19,955 bases of DNA. It comes from an uncultured Oscillospiraceae bacterium (GTDB taxonomy: Bacteria; Bacillota; Clostridia; Oscillospirales; Acutalibacteraceae). The translations under genes and the position numbers were made by a program. The notes beneath the pieces are model-generated. The model worked only from the letters and a program-made list of their open reading frames with translations, was not told the DNA's origin and searched no databases. Every line of letters starts with the position of its first letter. The stretch's first letter is position 1. The DNA lies in the NCBI GenBank assembly GCA_910587835.1, contig CAJUNQ010000052.1, forward strand, positions 1 through 19,955. The letters are read 5' to 3'. Shown here one piece after another: positions 13,633 to 19,955 of the stretch.

Positions 13633-15180
13633 TTACTGCTGTGCCAGCCACTCGTCCAGCTGCCGCTGTTTTTCAGCGATAATGGTCTCAATGCCCGCGT
13701 CCTTCAGCTCCTGGTTAAACTTGGGCAAGGTCTCCGCCGGGTCGAGCATCCCGCACTCCAGGCCGTTCTTATACCGGCTGGCCACGTTCTCGCAGGCGGT
13801 GATCTCGTTGAGGACGGCCTCGTTGTTCCACACAAAGCCCTTGGCGGGGGAGGCTGCGGCCCCGGTATTAAAGGAGCTGAGCTGCTCCCAGATGTCGAAG
13901 TCATCACCGTTCCAAATGGCGCCTACCTGCTGGTTGGGCCAGGCCCAGCCAAACACAGAGTAGCCGGTGTTCTCTGTGGTGACGCCGTCCGCGTAGTCCA
14001 CCACATGGTGCTCCTTGTCTACATATTGATAGTGCTTGCCCTCAATGCCGTAAATAAAGGCCGTAGACACGTCATAATTGGTGTACATCAGGTTGAGCGC
14101 CTGCATGGCCTTTGCCGGGTTTTCGCTGGAAGAGGCGATGACATAAGGGCAGGCTACCATGCCGGTGGTTGACACAGCCGGAACGATCTCGCTTTGCAGC
14201 AGCTCCGTGCTGGCCTCGCGGCTGGCCTGAAGCACCGCGCCGGGCTTGGAGGGCACAAACCCGCCGAAGCCGGCTCCCGCGCCCAGCAGCTGCTCGATGG
14301 AGGAGGTATTGCTGGCCGCGTCGGGCATAATCAGGCCCTCCTGGCCCCATCTGTACATGCGGTTGACAAACTCCTCATAGGACTTGGTCTCATACAGGTT
14401 TACAACGGTGGTATCATTGCCCAAGGCGTTTTCAATTACGCCGAAGCTATCGGTCAGGTCGTCCACGGGCAGGGGGAGGGTGATAGAACCAGCCGCGCTG
14501 ACCAGGGGATACACATCCGGCATCTCCTCCTTCACCTTGCGCAGCACGGGCTCCAGGCTGTCCAGATCCTTGATGGCACTGGTGTCGATCTTCAGCTGCT
14601 CCGCAAAATCCTTGCGCATCTGGAAGCACTTGTTCTGGGCCTTGTCCTTGTTGGCGGGCACGCCGTACTTCTGGCCGTTCAGCGAGACGCACTTCCAGTC
14701 GTCCTCGCTGATCATGGCAAGGGTTTCCTGGCCGTACTCCTCCAGCAGGCTATCAATGGGCTGAATCTGCCCGTTGGCCACCAGCGTGGTCATGGAGATA
14801 ACCCAGGGGAACGCTCCCACAATGTCCATCTTCTCCCCAGAGGCCAGCGCCAGATTCATCTGCTCGCCATTCACCCCCCGGGTCAGCTGCACCTCGACTC
14901 CTGCCAGGTCTTTGGTGATGGAGCTGATGTAAGCCGCCACCTCGTTGCAGTCCTCGGTCTTGGCGTCGCCGATGGTCATGACAGAGACAGTATAGGTCTC
15001 GCCGTCCTCTTCAGGCTGAGAGGCGTCTTCCGAGCTGGCCTCCTGGCTGGCCGCCTTTGAGCTGGAAGAGGGCTGGGAGCTCTCAGGGGCTGAGGATGAG
15101 GGCTTGCCGCCGCAGCCTGCCAGCGCCGAAAGCATCAGCAGCAGGGCCAGCAAAGCCGCGACCGTTCGTTTCGTCCGCAT
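13633..15180 (-). CDS. extracellular sugar-binding lipoprotein of the ABC importer
   Basis: This 515-residue protein is the solute-binding subunit (family 1, LplA-like). A signal peptide ends in the lipobox LAGC with acylated Cys23, followed by a Ser/Glu-rich flexible linker to about residue 60. The mature part has the family's early strand (YTVSVMTIGD), a hinge-rich body and many aromatics (WAWPNQQVG, IWNGDDFDIW) likely to stack on sugar rings. The frame begins at 15228, but ATG 15180 is preceded by GGAGGA and gives a proper signal peptide. It is the first gene of the importer operon and lies 167 bases after the regulator gene. That gap holds a promoter and two repeat boxes, so expression is probably induced by the neighbouring two-component system. 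Confidence 0.92.
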   Translation of the reverse strand: MRTKRTVAALLALLLMLSALAGCGGKPSSSAPESSQPSSSSKAASQEASSEDASQPEEDGETYTVSVMTIGDAKTEDCNEVAAYISSITKDLAGVEVQLTRGVNGEQMNLALASGEKMDIVGAFPWVISMTTLVANGQIQPIDSLLEEYGQETLAMISEDDWKCVSLNGQKYGVPANKDKAQNKCFQMRKDFAEQLKIDTSAIKDLDSLEPVLRKVKEEMPDVYPLVSAAGSITLPLPVDDLTDSFGVIENALGNDTTVVNLYETKSYEEFVNRMYRWGQEGLIMPDAASNTSSIEQLLGAGAGFGGFVPSKPGAVLQASREASTELLQSEIVPAVSTTGMVACPYVIASSSENPAKAMQALNLMYTNYDVSTAFIYGIEGKHYQYVDKEHHVVDYADGVTTENTGYSVFGWAWPNQQVGAIWNGDDFDIWEQLSSFNTGAAASPAKGFVWNNEAVLNEITACENVASRYKNGLECGMLDPAETLPKFNQELKDAGIETIIAEKQRQLDEWLAQQ

Positions 15181-15254
15181 ACTATTTTCCTCCTTTGGGT
15201 TTCGCGGTGGCTCCGGTTGCCCGCCCACCGCCGGGAAATATAACTTACACGGAC

Positions 15255-15260
15255 ATTATA
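15255..15260 (-). promoter_or_regulatory. -10 box of the importer operon promoter (no -35)
   Basis: A perfect TATAAT on the minus strand would start transcription near 15248, about 68 bases before the ATG. At the proper distance the -35 position reads GGCGGG, far from consensus. A promoter with a strong -10 and no -35 usually depends on an activator. Confidence 0.6.
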
Positions 15261-15302
15261 ACCCCTCCGGCCTGGGCCCCGCCACTAAAAAGCCGCCCTC
15301 CC

Positions 15303-15360
15303 CTGTCAGTTATCCGACCTCTCGCTATCAGGATCGGGCCGGCGCTGTCACAAATCTGAC
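15303..15360 (-). promoter_or_regulatory. paired 16-bp boxes, candidate YesN-type activator sites
   Basis: On the minus strand GTCAGATTTGTGACAG (15360-15345) and GTCGGATAACTGACAG (15318-15303) agree at 12 of 16 positions. They are 42 bp apart, four turns of the helix, so they face the same side. The nearer box lies about 20 bp upstream of the -35 position of the importer promoter. The farther one overlaps the stop codon of the regulator gene. They are good candidates for binding by the AraC-type regulator encoded next door. Confidence 0.5.
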
Positions 15361-16958
15361 TTTTCCTGTCGGTTTTCCGGGCTCCCCCGTCCTTCCCGGC
15401 GCTCCTCCGCTGGCGAGACTCCCATCACCTTTTTATATATGTGAGAGAAATGAGAAAAGTTGCCGTACCCGACCCGCAGGGCCACCGCGCTCACAGGCAG
15501 GGCGGTTTGCGTCAGCAGATCCCGGGCGGCTTTCATCTTCTCCCCCACAATGAATTCCTTAAGGGAGACCCCCATCTCCCGCCTGAACATCCGGGAGATG
15601 TAGTCCGGGTTCAAAAACACCTCCCGGGCAATGTCCGTGCGCTTGATATCCTGCTCGATGTGGTTGTAGATATACTGAAGAATCTGGTCGATCTGCCTGC
15701 CGTTTTTCTCTGGCTCCGCATCCTGAAAATAGGGCGTCACATAGTCCGCCAGCATTTTGAGCCCATCCACCGAGTGGTAGGCGGTCAGGTACTTGTCCAT
15801 CAGCTCCGGCTCCTCCAGCAGCTCCTCCATGCCGGTCCCCCGCCGGCCCGCCGCCTGGGCAAACATGCTTACCAGCTTTTGGTAAAACAGCTTCAGTACC
15901 CGGGCGTTGACGCGCCGCTCCTCCACCAGCCGGTTCAGTACGGCGTGAATCTCGTCCCGCACAGTCAGCGAGCGTCCTCCGCTTTGCAGCGCCGCCTCCC
16001 AGCTGCGGAACTGGGCATTGAGCCACTCAGCCTCCGGCTCCCCGGCAGCGTCCTCCCCAAACACGCCTTCCAGATAGGCTACATTGTCCCGCATCCGGGC
16101 CCGCAGCCCTGCCGCCTGGTGGGAAAACTCCCGGAACGGCCTGGGGCTGCCCAGATAGCACGCTGTCTGAACGCCCAGCGCCTCCCGGCAGGCCCGCTGA
16201 AACCGCTCCATGACCCCGGCCAGCTCCTGCCCGCCGGCTTGCGCACAGGGCAGCGCCACTCCATACAGCCCATCGCCCAGCCCAACCAGCAGAGGCGCGT
16301 CGTCCCCAAGCCCCCTCAGCAGCTCTGCGAGGATGTTGCCCATTGCATAGCGGAGCTCGTGCTCCTCCCATTTCTCGGTTTCACCCCCAGGCAGCAGCTG
16401 CAAAAGCATACAGACTGTTCTGCGGTCCGAATCCAGGTCTATCCCCAGCTGGGCCAGGCTCTTTGACACAGCCTTCATCTCCGTGCGCTCCCGAAGGAAA
16501 GCGTCCCGCAGAACGCCGTCCAGCAGGGCCTCCCGGTTCCGTTGAAAGTAGTGGCCATAGCGGGAGTTTCTCTGCTGCTCCCGGCGCATTCGGATGCGGC
16601 TGACGGCCTTGTGCACCGCCTTTTGAATCTCCTCATAGGGGGCTGGCTGTAGGATATAATCGAAGCTCCCCAGATGGATCGCCTCCTGGGCGTAGGCAAA
16701 CTCCGCATGAGCGGTGAGAAAAATGCACTCGACAGCATAGCCCTCCTTGAGCGCCCAGCGGAACAGGCTCAGGCCGTCCTCAGCAGGCATCTCGATATCG
16801 CACAGCATGATATCCACTGCCTCTTGCCGGAAGACCTCCCTGGCCTCGCTGGCATTATAGGCCCGGAACACTTGCTCTACCCCCAGGCTGTGCCAGTCTA
16901 CCCCGGCCTGCACGCCGTTTATCACATTGATCTGGTCATCCACAATGAGCACGTTCAT
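15348..16958 (-). CDS. YesN-like response regulator with AraC-type DNA-binding domain
   Basis: This 536-residue protein is the output half of the two-component system. The receiver domain (1-120) has the acidic pair Asp7/Asp8, the phosphoacceptor Asp54 (LCDIEMP) and Thr82. The conserved lysine is replaced by Gln104 (DYILQPAPYEEI). A long middle region follows, as in the YesN family. The C-terminus carries two AraC helix-turn-helix units at about 420-515 (IAREVFLNPDYISRMFRREM and VGYGNFSHFSHIYKKVMGVS), then a short charged tail. ATG 16958 overlaps the stop codon of the kinase gene as ATGA, so the two are translationally coupled. Its likely target is the importer operon directly downstream. Confidence 0.92.
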   Translation of the reverse strand: MNVLIVDDQINVINGVQAGVDWHSLGVEQVFRAYNASEAREVFRQEAVDIMLCDIEMPAEDGLSLFRWALKEGYAVECIFLTAHAEFAYAQEAIHLGSFDYILQPAPYEEIQKAVHKAVSRIRMRREQQRNSRYGHYFQRNREALLDGVLRDAFLRERTEMKAVSKSLAQLGIDLDSDRRTVCMLLQLLPGGETEKWEEHELRYAMGNILAELLRGLGDDAPLLVGLGDGLYGVALPCAQAGGQELAGVMERFQRACREALGVQTACYLGSPRPFREFSHQAAGLRARMRDNVAYLEGVFGEDAAGEPEAEWLNAQFRSWEAALQSGGRSLTVRDEIHAVLNRLVEERRVNARVLKLFYQKLVSMFAQAAGRRGTGMEELLEEPELMDKYLTAYHSVDGLKMLADYVTPYFQDAEPEKNGRQIDQILQYIYNHIEQDIKRTDIAREVFLNPDYISRMFRREMGVSLKEFIVGEKMKAARDLLTQTALPVSAVALRVGYGNFSHFSHIYKKVMGVSPAEERREGRGSPENRQEKSDL

Positions 16959-18685
16959 GGCTCGCGGCCCCCTCCCTGGTCCTCCTCCGGGAGTTGGCAG
17001 GGAAAATAGATCTCCACCTGCGCGCCTCCCCGGTTGGAGAACAAAAACTCACAGTCCTCCCCATACAGCAGCCGGAACCGGCGGCACACGTTCTGTATGC
17101 CGATATGCCCGCCCTCTCTCAAGCCGCCGGCATTGAGCTGGGCCAGCACCTCCTCCGGGAAGCCCCTGCCGTTATCCCGGACAGTGAGAACAGCATAGGT
17201 CCGGCCGCCGCCCTCCAACAGCGAACCCCGAATGGTGAGCTCCAGGGTGCGCCCAGGCGCCGCGCCATATTTCATGGCGTTCTCCACAAAGGCCAGCAGG
17301 GCAAAGGGCGGGGCGGGCGTCTGTTCCAGCTGGGGGTCCAGCTCCATCGTCCAGCGAGGGGGCTCGGGCATACACATAGACTGCAGGCCGATGTAGTTTC
17401 GCACGTTCCGGGCCTCTGCCGACAAGGGGGCCAGGGTGCGGTCGTCATACAGCAAAAACCGCAGGTATTCGGACAGCCGCAGCACCATGTCCTGTATCTT
17501 GTCGAACTCTTTGCCCTGGGCCAGGCCGTAAATGTTTTTCAAACAGTTAAGGAAGAAGTGCGGCCGAATCTGCACCTTGAGGTACTGGATCTGAGCCCGC
17601 TGTATCTCCAATTCCTGCTCATAAGACGCGATCTTGAACGCCTGAATCTGACGGGTCATGTGGTTAAAGGTCTTGGCCAGCCGCACAAATTCGTCTGTCG
17701 GGTAGCTGGTCCCCAGCTGTACGTCCAGGTTCCCGCTCCCCACCTGCTCCATGGCCCCCACCAGGCTTTCCAGCGGGTGCAGCCAGTACCGCAGCAGCAG
17801 CCAGAAGCTGAAGAAGACCAGCAGCAGAATAACAGCCAGGGCGGTCAGAATTGCGATCTGGATCTGGTCCATGTTCATCAGCAGGCCGCTGTAGGGCATG
17901 GCATAGATCAGATGCAGCCCGCCATAGCCCAGCCCGCTGCCTACCAAAAGGCTCCGGCTCTCCGGGCCGCCGGTGTTGGGGCTGATCGAGTAGGCCTCCT
18001 CCACCGGCGCGGCCTCAATATGTTTCTTCGCCAGACGGGGCTTTTCGGTAAGGGGGATGCCCTGACTGTCGGCAAAGAAGAAAAAGGCGTCCTCCTGCTC
18101 CCCTACCCCGGAAAAATCCACATAGTCCAGGTCCACGGCACACATGCTGTAGGTCTCCTGGTTGCCGAGAATACGCAGCAGGAAGGGGCGTCCCTCCACC
18201 TCCCGCAGGAACCAGCCCCAGGTATGGCAGTCGGGGTGGTTTTCGATGGCGTCGGTAAACAGGGCCTCCAGGCTTGCCTTTTCGGCGTAAGCATAGCTGC
18301 GGGAATAGTACGCAGCCCGGTGCAGGCTGTTTTTCCGGGAGCAGAACAGAATGCCCGCCAGGTAGGGCCGGACATTGACTTGAGATTGCAGCTTGCGGAC
18401 CACCTCCACCCCCAGCACATGTGCCTTCAGGCTGCCCGCCGGGTAGCGCAGCTGGGCGCAGTCCCGGTCGTTGGCTAAAAAGTTGGAAAGGAAGTAGTCT
18501 GTCTCGCTCAGGTCCCGTTTTACTGTCTCCCGGTAGAGCTGCAGAGCGCTCTCGCCGCTAAGCGCCACCTGGTCATTGAGGGTGTGGATGCTGTACACGC
18601 CATAGCATAAAAGCAGCCCCACCAGCGGTACAAAGAAAACCATCATAATAAGAGCCACTTGCTTTTTCGAGGATATTTTCTTCAT
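16955..18685 (-). CDS. YesM-like membrane sensor histidine kinase
   Basis: This 576-residue kinase senses an extracellular signal, probably sugar or sugar bound to the lipoprotein. A membrane helix at about 9-33 is followed by a large extracytoplasmic sensor region (about 34-270), a second helix (about 275-300) and a HAMP linker. The histidine kinase domain has the YesM/LytS motif QIRPHFFLNCLKNI with phosphoacceptor His376. The ATPase part shows the N box ENAMKYG (Asn469) and the G box DNGRGFPEEV (504-508). The frame can start at GTG 18694. ATG 18685 is preferred because GGTGGGAAG precedes it and the basic MKKISSKKQ start suits a membrane anchor. It is the first gene of the kinase-regulator pair and has its own promoter. 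Confidence 0.92.
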   Translation of the reverse strand: MKKISSKKQVALIMMVFFVPLVGLLLCYGVYSIHTLNDQVALSGESALQLYRETVKRDLSETDYFLSNFLANDRDCAQLRYPAGSLKAHVLGVEVVRKLQSQVNVRPYLAGILFCSRKNSLHRAAYYSRSYAYAEKASLEALFTDAIENHPDCHTWGWFLREVEGRPFLLRILGNQETYSMCAVDLDYVDFSGVGEQEDAFFFFADSQGIPLTEKPRLAKKHIEAAPVEEAYSISPNTGGPESRSLLVGSGLGYGGLHLIYAMPYSGLLMNMDQIQIAILTALAVILLLVFFSFWLLLRYWLHPLESLVGAMEQVGSGNLDVQLGTSYPTDEFVRLAKTFNHMTRQIQAFKIASYEQELEIQRAQIQYLKVQIRPHFFLNCLKNIYGLAQGKEFDKIQDMVLRLSEYLRFLLYDDRTLAPLSAEARNVRNYIGLQSMCMPEPPRWTMELDPQLEQTPAPPFALLAFVENAMKYGAAPGRTLELTIRGSLLEGGGRTYAVLTVRDNGRGFPEEVLAQLNAGGLREGGHIGIQNVCRRFRLLYGEDCEFLFSNRGGAQVEIYFPCQLPEEDQGGGREP

Positions 18686-18746
18686 ACTTCCCACCCAGCC
18701 TTTCCCTTATCTATACGCCTGACTTTTATGTGCTTGTGTGATATTT

Positions 18747-18774
18747 AGTATACACCACAAGCCAAAAAAATCAA
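18747..18774 (-). promoter_or_regulatory. sigma-A promoter of the kinase-regulator operon
   Basis: On the minus strand TTGATT (18774-18769), a 16-bp spacer and TATACT (18752-18747). The transcript would start near 18740, about 55 bases before the kinase ATG. TTGTG…CACAA half-sites flank the -10, so an additional regulator is possible. Confidence 0.65.
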
Positions 18775-18959
18775 GCGTTTCTCATGGGCCTGGCAGAGGA
18801 TGGCTGAGTCTGTCTAATCCAAATCTTTATAGAGCCCAATAAAATGTTCTATCAATGATACCCGAAACCATCTTGTGCGCCTATCCTTCACATTGTGTCA
18901 TTCAGCGCAAGACTTGGTCTATAGCTGGGGTGCCCCCTTTGTATTCATTTTGATAATAA
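18775..18959. other. intergenic stretch with nothing recognised
   Basis: No gene, repeat or hairpin of note was seen between the kinase promoter and the gene tail beginning at 18960. Confidence 0.4.
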
Positions 18960-19103
18960 CTATTTTTTGGAGAAAAAGAAGGCTCGGTCGAGCTGAAAAC
19001 ACTGGCGCAGGCGGCGGACAACTTAACCAGACCGTATTTCGGAGTTTTAAAACCGGCTCTAGACCTCTTCTCTCTTAAACTACAAGAAAGTTCTTTCATC
19101 TAA
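18960..19103 (+). pseudogene. 3' tail of an unidentified gene
   Basis: After a TAA at 18957-18959 the plus frame is open for 47 codons, with protein-like content (EGSVELKTLAQAADNLTRPY, then FGVLKPALDLFSLKLQESSF), and stops at TAA 19101-19103. A strong terminator begins seven bases later. There is no start codon with a ribosome site, so this looks like the end of a gene whose beginning has been deleted. I do not recognise the family. Confidence 0.4.
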
Positions 19104-19110
19104 AGTTTTC

Positions 19111-19134
19111 CCCCGGCATAGCCGGGGATTCTTT
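19111..19134 (+). terminator. rho-independent terminator
   Basis: CCCCGGC at 19111-19117, a 3-base ATA loop, GCCGGGG at 19121-19127, then ATTCTTTT. It follows directly after the gene tail ending at 19103. Confidence 0.75.
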
Positions 19135-19150
19135 TCGCAAAACCAACAAT

Positions 19151-19184
19151 AAAAAGAACCAAAGATTTCTCTTTGATCCTTTTT
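19151..19184. terminator. bidirectional terminator-like hairpin
   Basis: AAAAAG and CAAAGA pair with TCTTTG and CTTTTT around a TTTC loop with an internal 3x3 loop. U runs would form on both strands. It may insulate the Rpn nuclease gene from the upstream region. Confidence 0.5.
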
Positions 19185-19254
19185 AAAAAGTATTCACTTA
19201 CTTGCACTGCCCCGACTTGTCTGTGTGACTGTTCAAAACCGGCCGGCTTGGGGT

Positions 19255-19315
19255 GGCGTCCCCCAAAACACGTCACAACCCGATGGTCCTTTTTCGGCCT
19301 CTTGAACGCCAAAAA
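19255..19315 (+). repeat. 61-bp dispersed repeat, copy 2
   Basis: Near-identical to 10505-10565. Here it runs into the spacer CGCCACCCGCTTGCGGGC and then directly into a copy of the 64-bp repeat, showing that the two modules can form one longer element. Confidence 0.8.
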
Positions 19316-19327
19316 CGCCACCCGCTT

Positions 19328-19393
19328 GCGGGCAAAAAAAACTTCACTCATCCACCCATGCGGGTGCGCGAATTGGGTCCAGCGTCACGCTGG
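19328..19393 (+). repeat. 64-bp dispersed repeat, copy 4
   Basis: Same unit as the three copies at 3956-4183, with two extra A residues in the A run and a few substitutions. The identical upstream spacer found before copy 2 is present. An A/T hairpin (19421-19439) lies shortly downstream. Confidence 0.8.
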
Positions 19394-19555
19394 TAGCCTT
19401 ACTGTGCTTAAAAGATGCCGCTTTTTTGCCACAAAAAAGTGAAGAAATTCAAACCCCTTTGTCTAATACCAAGAGGAAGTTTCTCCCTCGTTGGCACCCA
19501 GAATCGCCATTCGATGATGACAAAATATAACACTCGTTTCGCGCAAAGAGCTAAC

Positions 19556-19955
19556 TCAGCCTTCTTCCGCTATTTTTTTGACTTCATCCAAATCCAGGCC
19601 ACAAATATCGGCAATTTCCTCCAGCGTCTTATGCCGTTCCAGTAACCGCTTAATCAGGCCAGCCATGGCGCTATGCTCACCTTCAGCACGACCTTCGGCC
19701 CTACCTTCAGCACGACCCTTTTCCTCACCCTCTCTCAGGGCAATAAACCGTACATCCTCTAACTTCGCCGCCAGCGTCATAAACCTCTCCACCTTCCTGT
19801 CGTCGGATTTGATGTCCTCCACCGCCCGGTCGATCCGGGTCAGATATTCGCTGCCGGAAACGTCAAAGGACAGCTTGTTTTTCTTCGCGTTGATGTACCG
19901 CAGAAACTCCAAAGCCGACTCACTAAGGTTCGGCTCTGTGAACTGCGCGTTCAAA
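19556..19955 (-). CDS. Rpn-family recombination-promoting nuclease, C-terminal part
   Basis: The frame is open to the right edge, so only about 132 C-terminal residues are seen. They match the end of Rpn/PD-(D/E)XK family proteins, often labelled putative transposases. A helical segment (ALEFLRYINAKKNK…) is followed by a short tandem repeat (EGEEKGRAEGRAEGRAEG) and the tail MAGLIKRLLERHKTLEEIAD, a coiled, HTH-like end. The nuclease core would lie in the missing N-terminal part. The TTG near the edge is unlikely to be the true start. Rpn proteins are DNA nucleases linked to recombination and, in some reports, to phage defence. The dispersed repeats lie just downstream of its 3' end. Confidence 0.8.
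   Translation of the reverse strand, partial: LNAQFTEPNLSESALEFLRYINAKKNKLSFDVSGSEYLTRIDRAVEDIKSDDRKVERFMTLAAKLEDVRFIALREGEEKGRAEGRAEGRAEGEHSAMAGLIKRLLERHKTLEEIADICGLDLDEVKKIAEEG

Noticed and set aside
10552..18478. Long plus-strand frames opposite the sugar operon (392, 649, 288, 341 and 494 codons)
   Set aside because: They are rich in Gln, His, Arg and Pro, have no domains, and are antisense shadows of the high-GC importer, kinase and regulator genes.

Overview
The window looks like chromosomal DNA of a moderately GC-rich anaerobic Firmicute, most likely a gut Clostridia member of the Oscillospiraceae/Lachnospiraceae type. The grounds are a YesM/YesN two-component system beside a LplB/LplC-type sugar importer, Gram-positive lipoboxes, strong AGGAGG-type ribosome sites, sigma-A promoters and an Rpn-family nuclease. 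The species cannot be fixed from this sequence alone.

Region 1 (1-3033) opens with a 100-bp element bounded by perfect 17-bp inverted repeats and a highly foldable stretch on the minus strand that may be a transposon-associated RNA. A clear promoter and operator-like palindrome follow, driving a two-gene plus-strand operon: a xylose-isomerase-like TIM-barrel protein and a Gfo/Idh/MocA dehydrogenase. It closes with a terminator and an unusual cloverleaf-shaped palindromic element.

Region 2 (3034-10653) is an accessory, partly decayed stretch. It holds a Cu/Zn superoxide dismutase with no signal peptide, three copies of a 64-bp repeat, a Cys-rich DUF5714-like protein, a frameshifted zinc-ribbon/TPR/TIR gene that runs into the start of an SPFH domain and stops, an adjoining C-terminal gene fragment, a proline/threonine-linker lipoprotein, the tail of a large serine recombinase, and a methyltransferase whose HTH-bearing N-terminus has been cut away. 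Base composition is lower in GC from about 4.2 to 9.4 kb than in the flanking sugar genes, which fits horizontal gain followed by deletion.

Region 3 (10654-18774, minus strand) is a coherent carbohydrate-uptake locus. A YesM-like sensor kinase and YesN-like AraC-type regulator overlap by ATGA and have a good promoter of their own. Downstream lie a lipoprotein substrate-binding protein, two CUT1 permeases and a cytoplasmic DUF2961/GH172 glycosidase. The promoter before the binding-protein gene has a perfect -10 and no -35. Two similar 16-bp boxes lie upstream of it, exactly 42 bp apart, as expected for activation by the regulator. No ATPase is encoded here, so a shared MsmX-type ATPase is presumed.

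Region 4 (18775-19955) contains a gene tail with its terminator, a second terminator, another copy of each of two dispersed repeats, and the C-terminal part of an Rpn-family nuclease that runs off the right edge.
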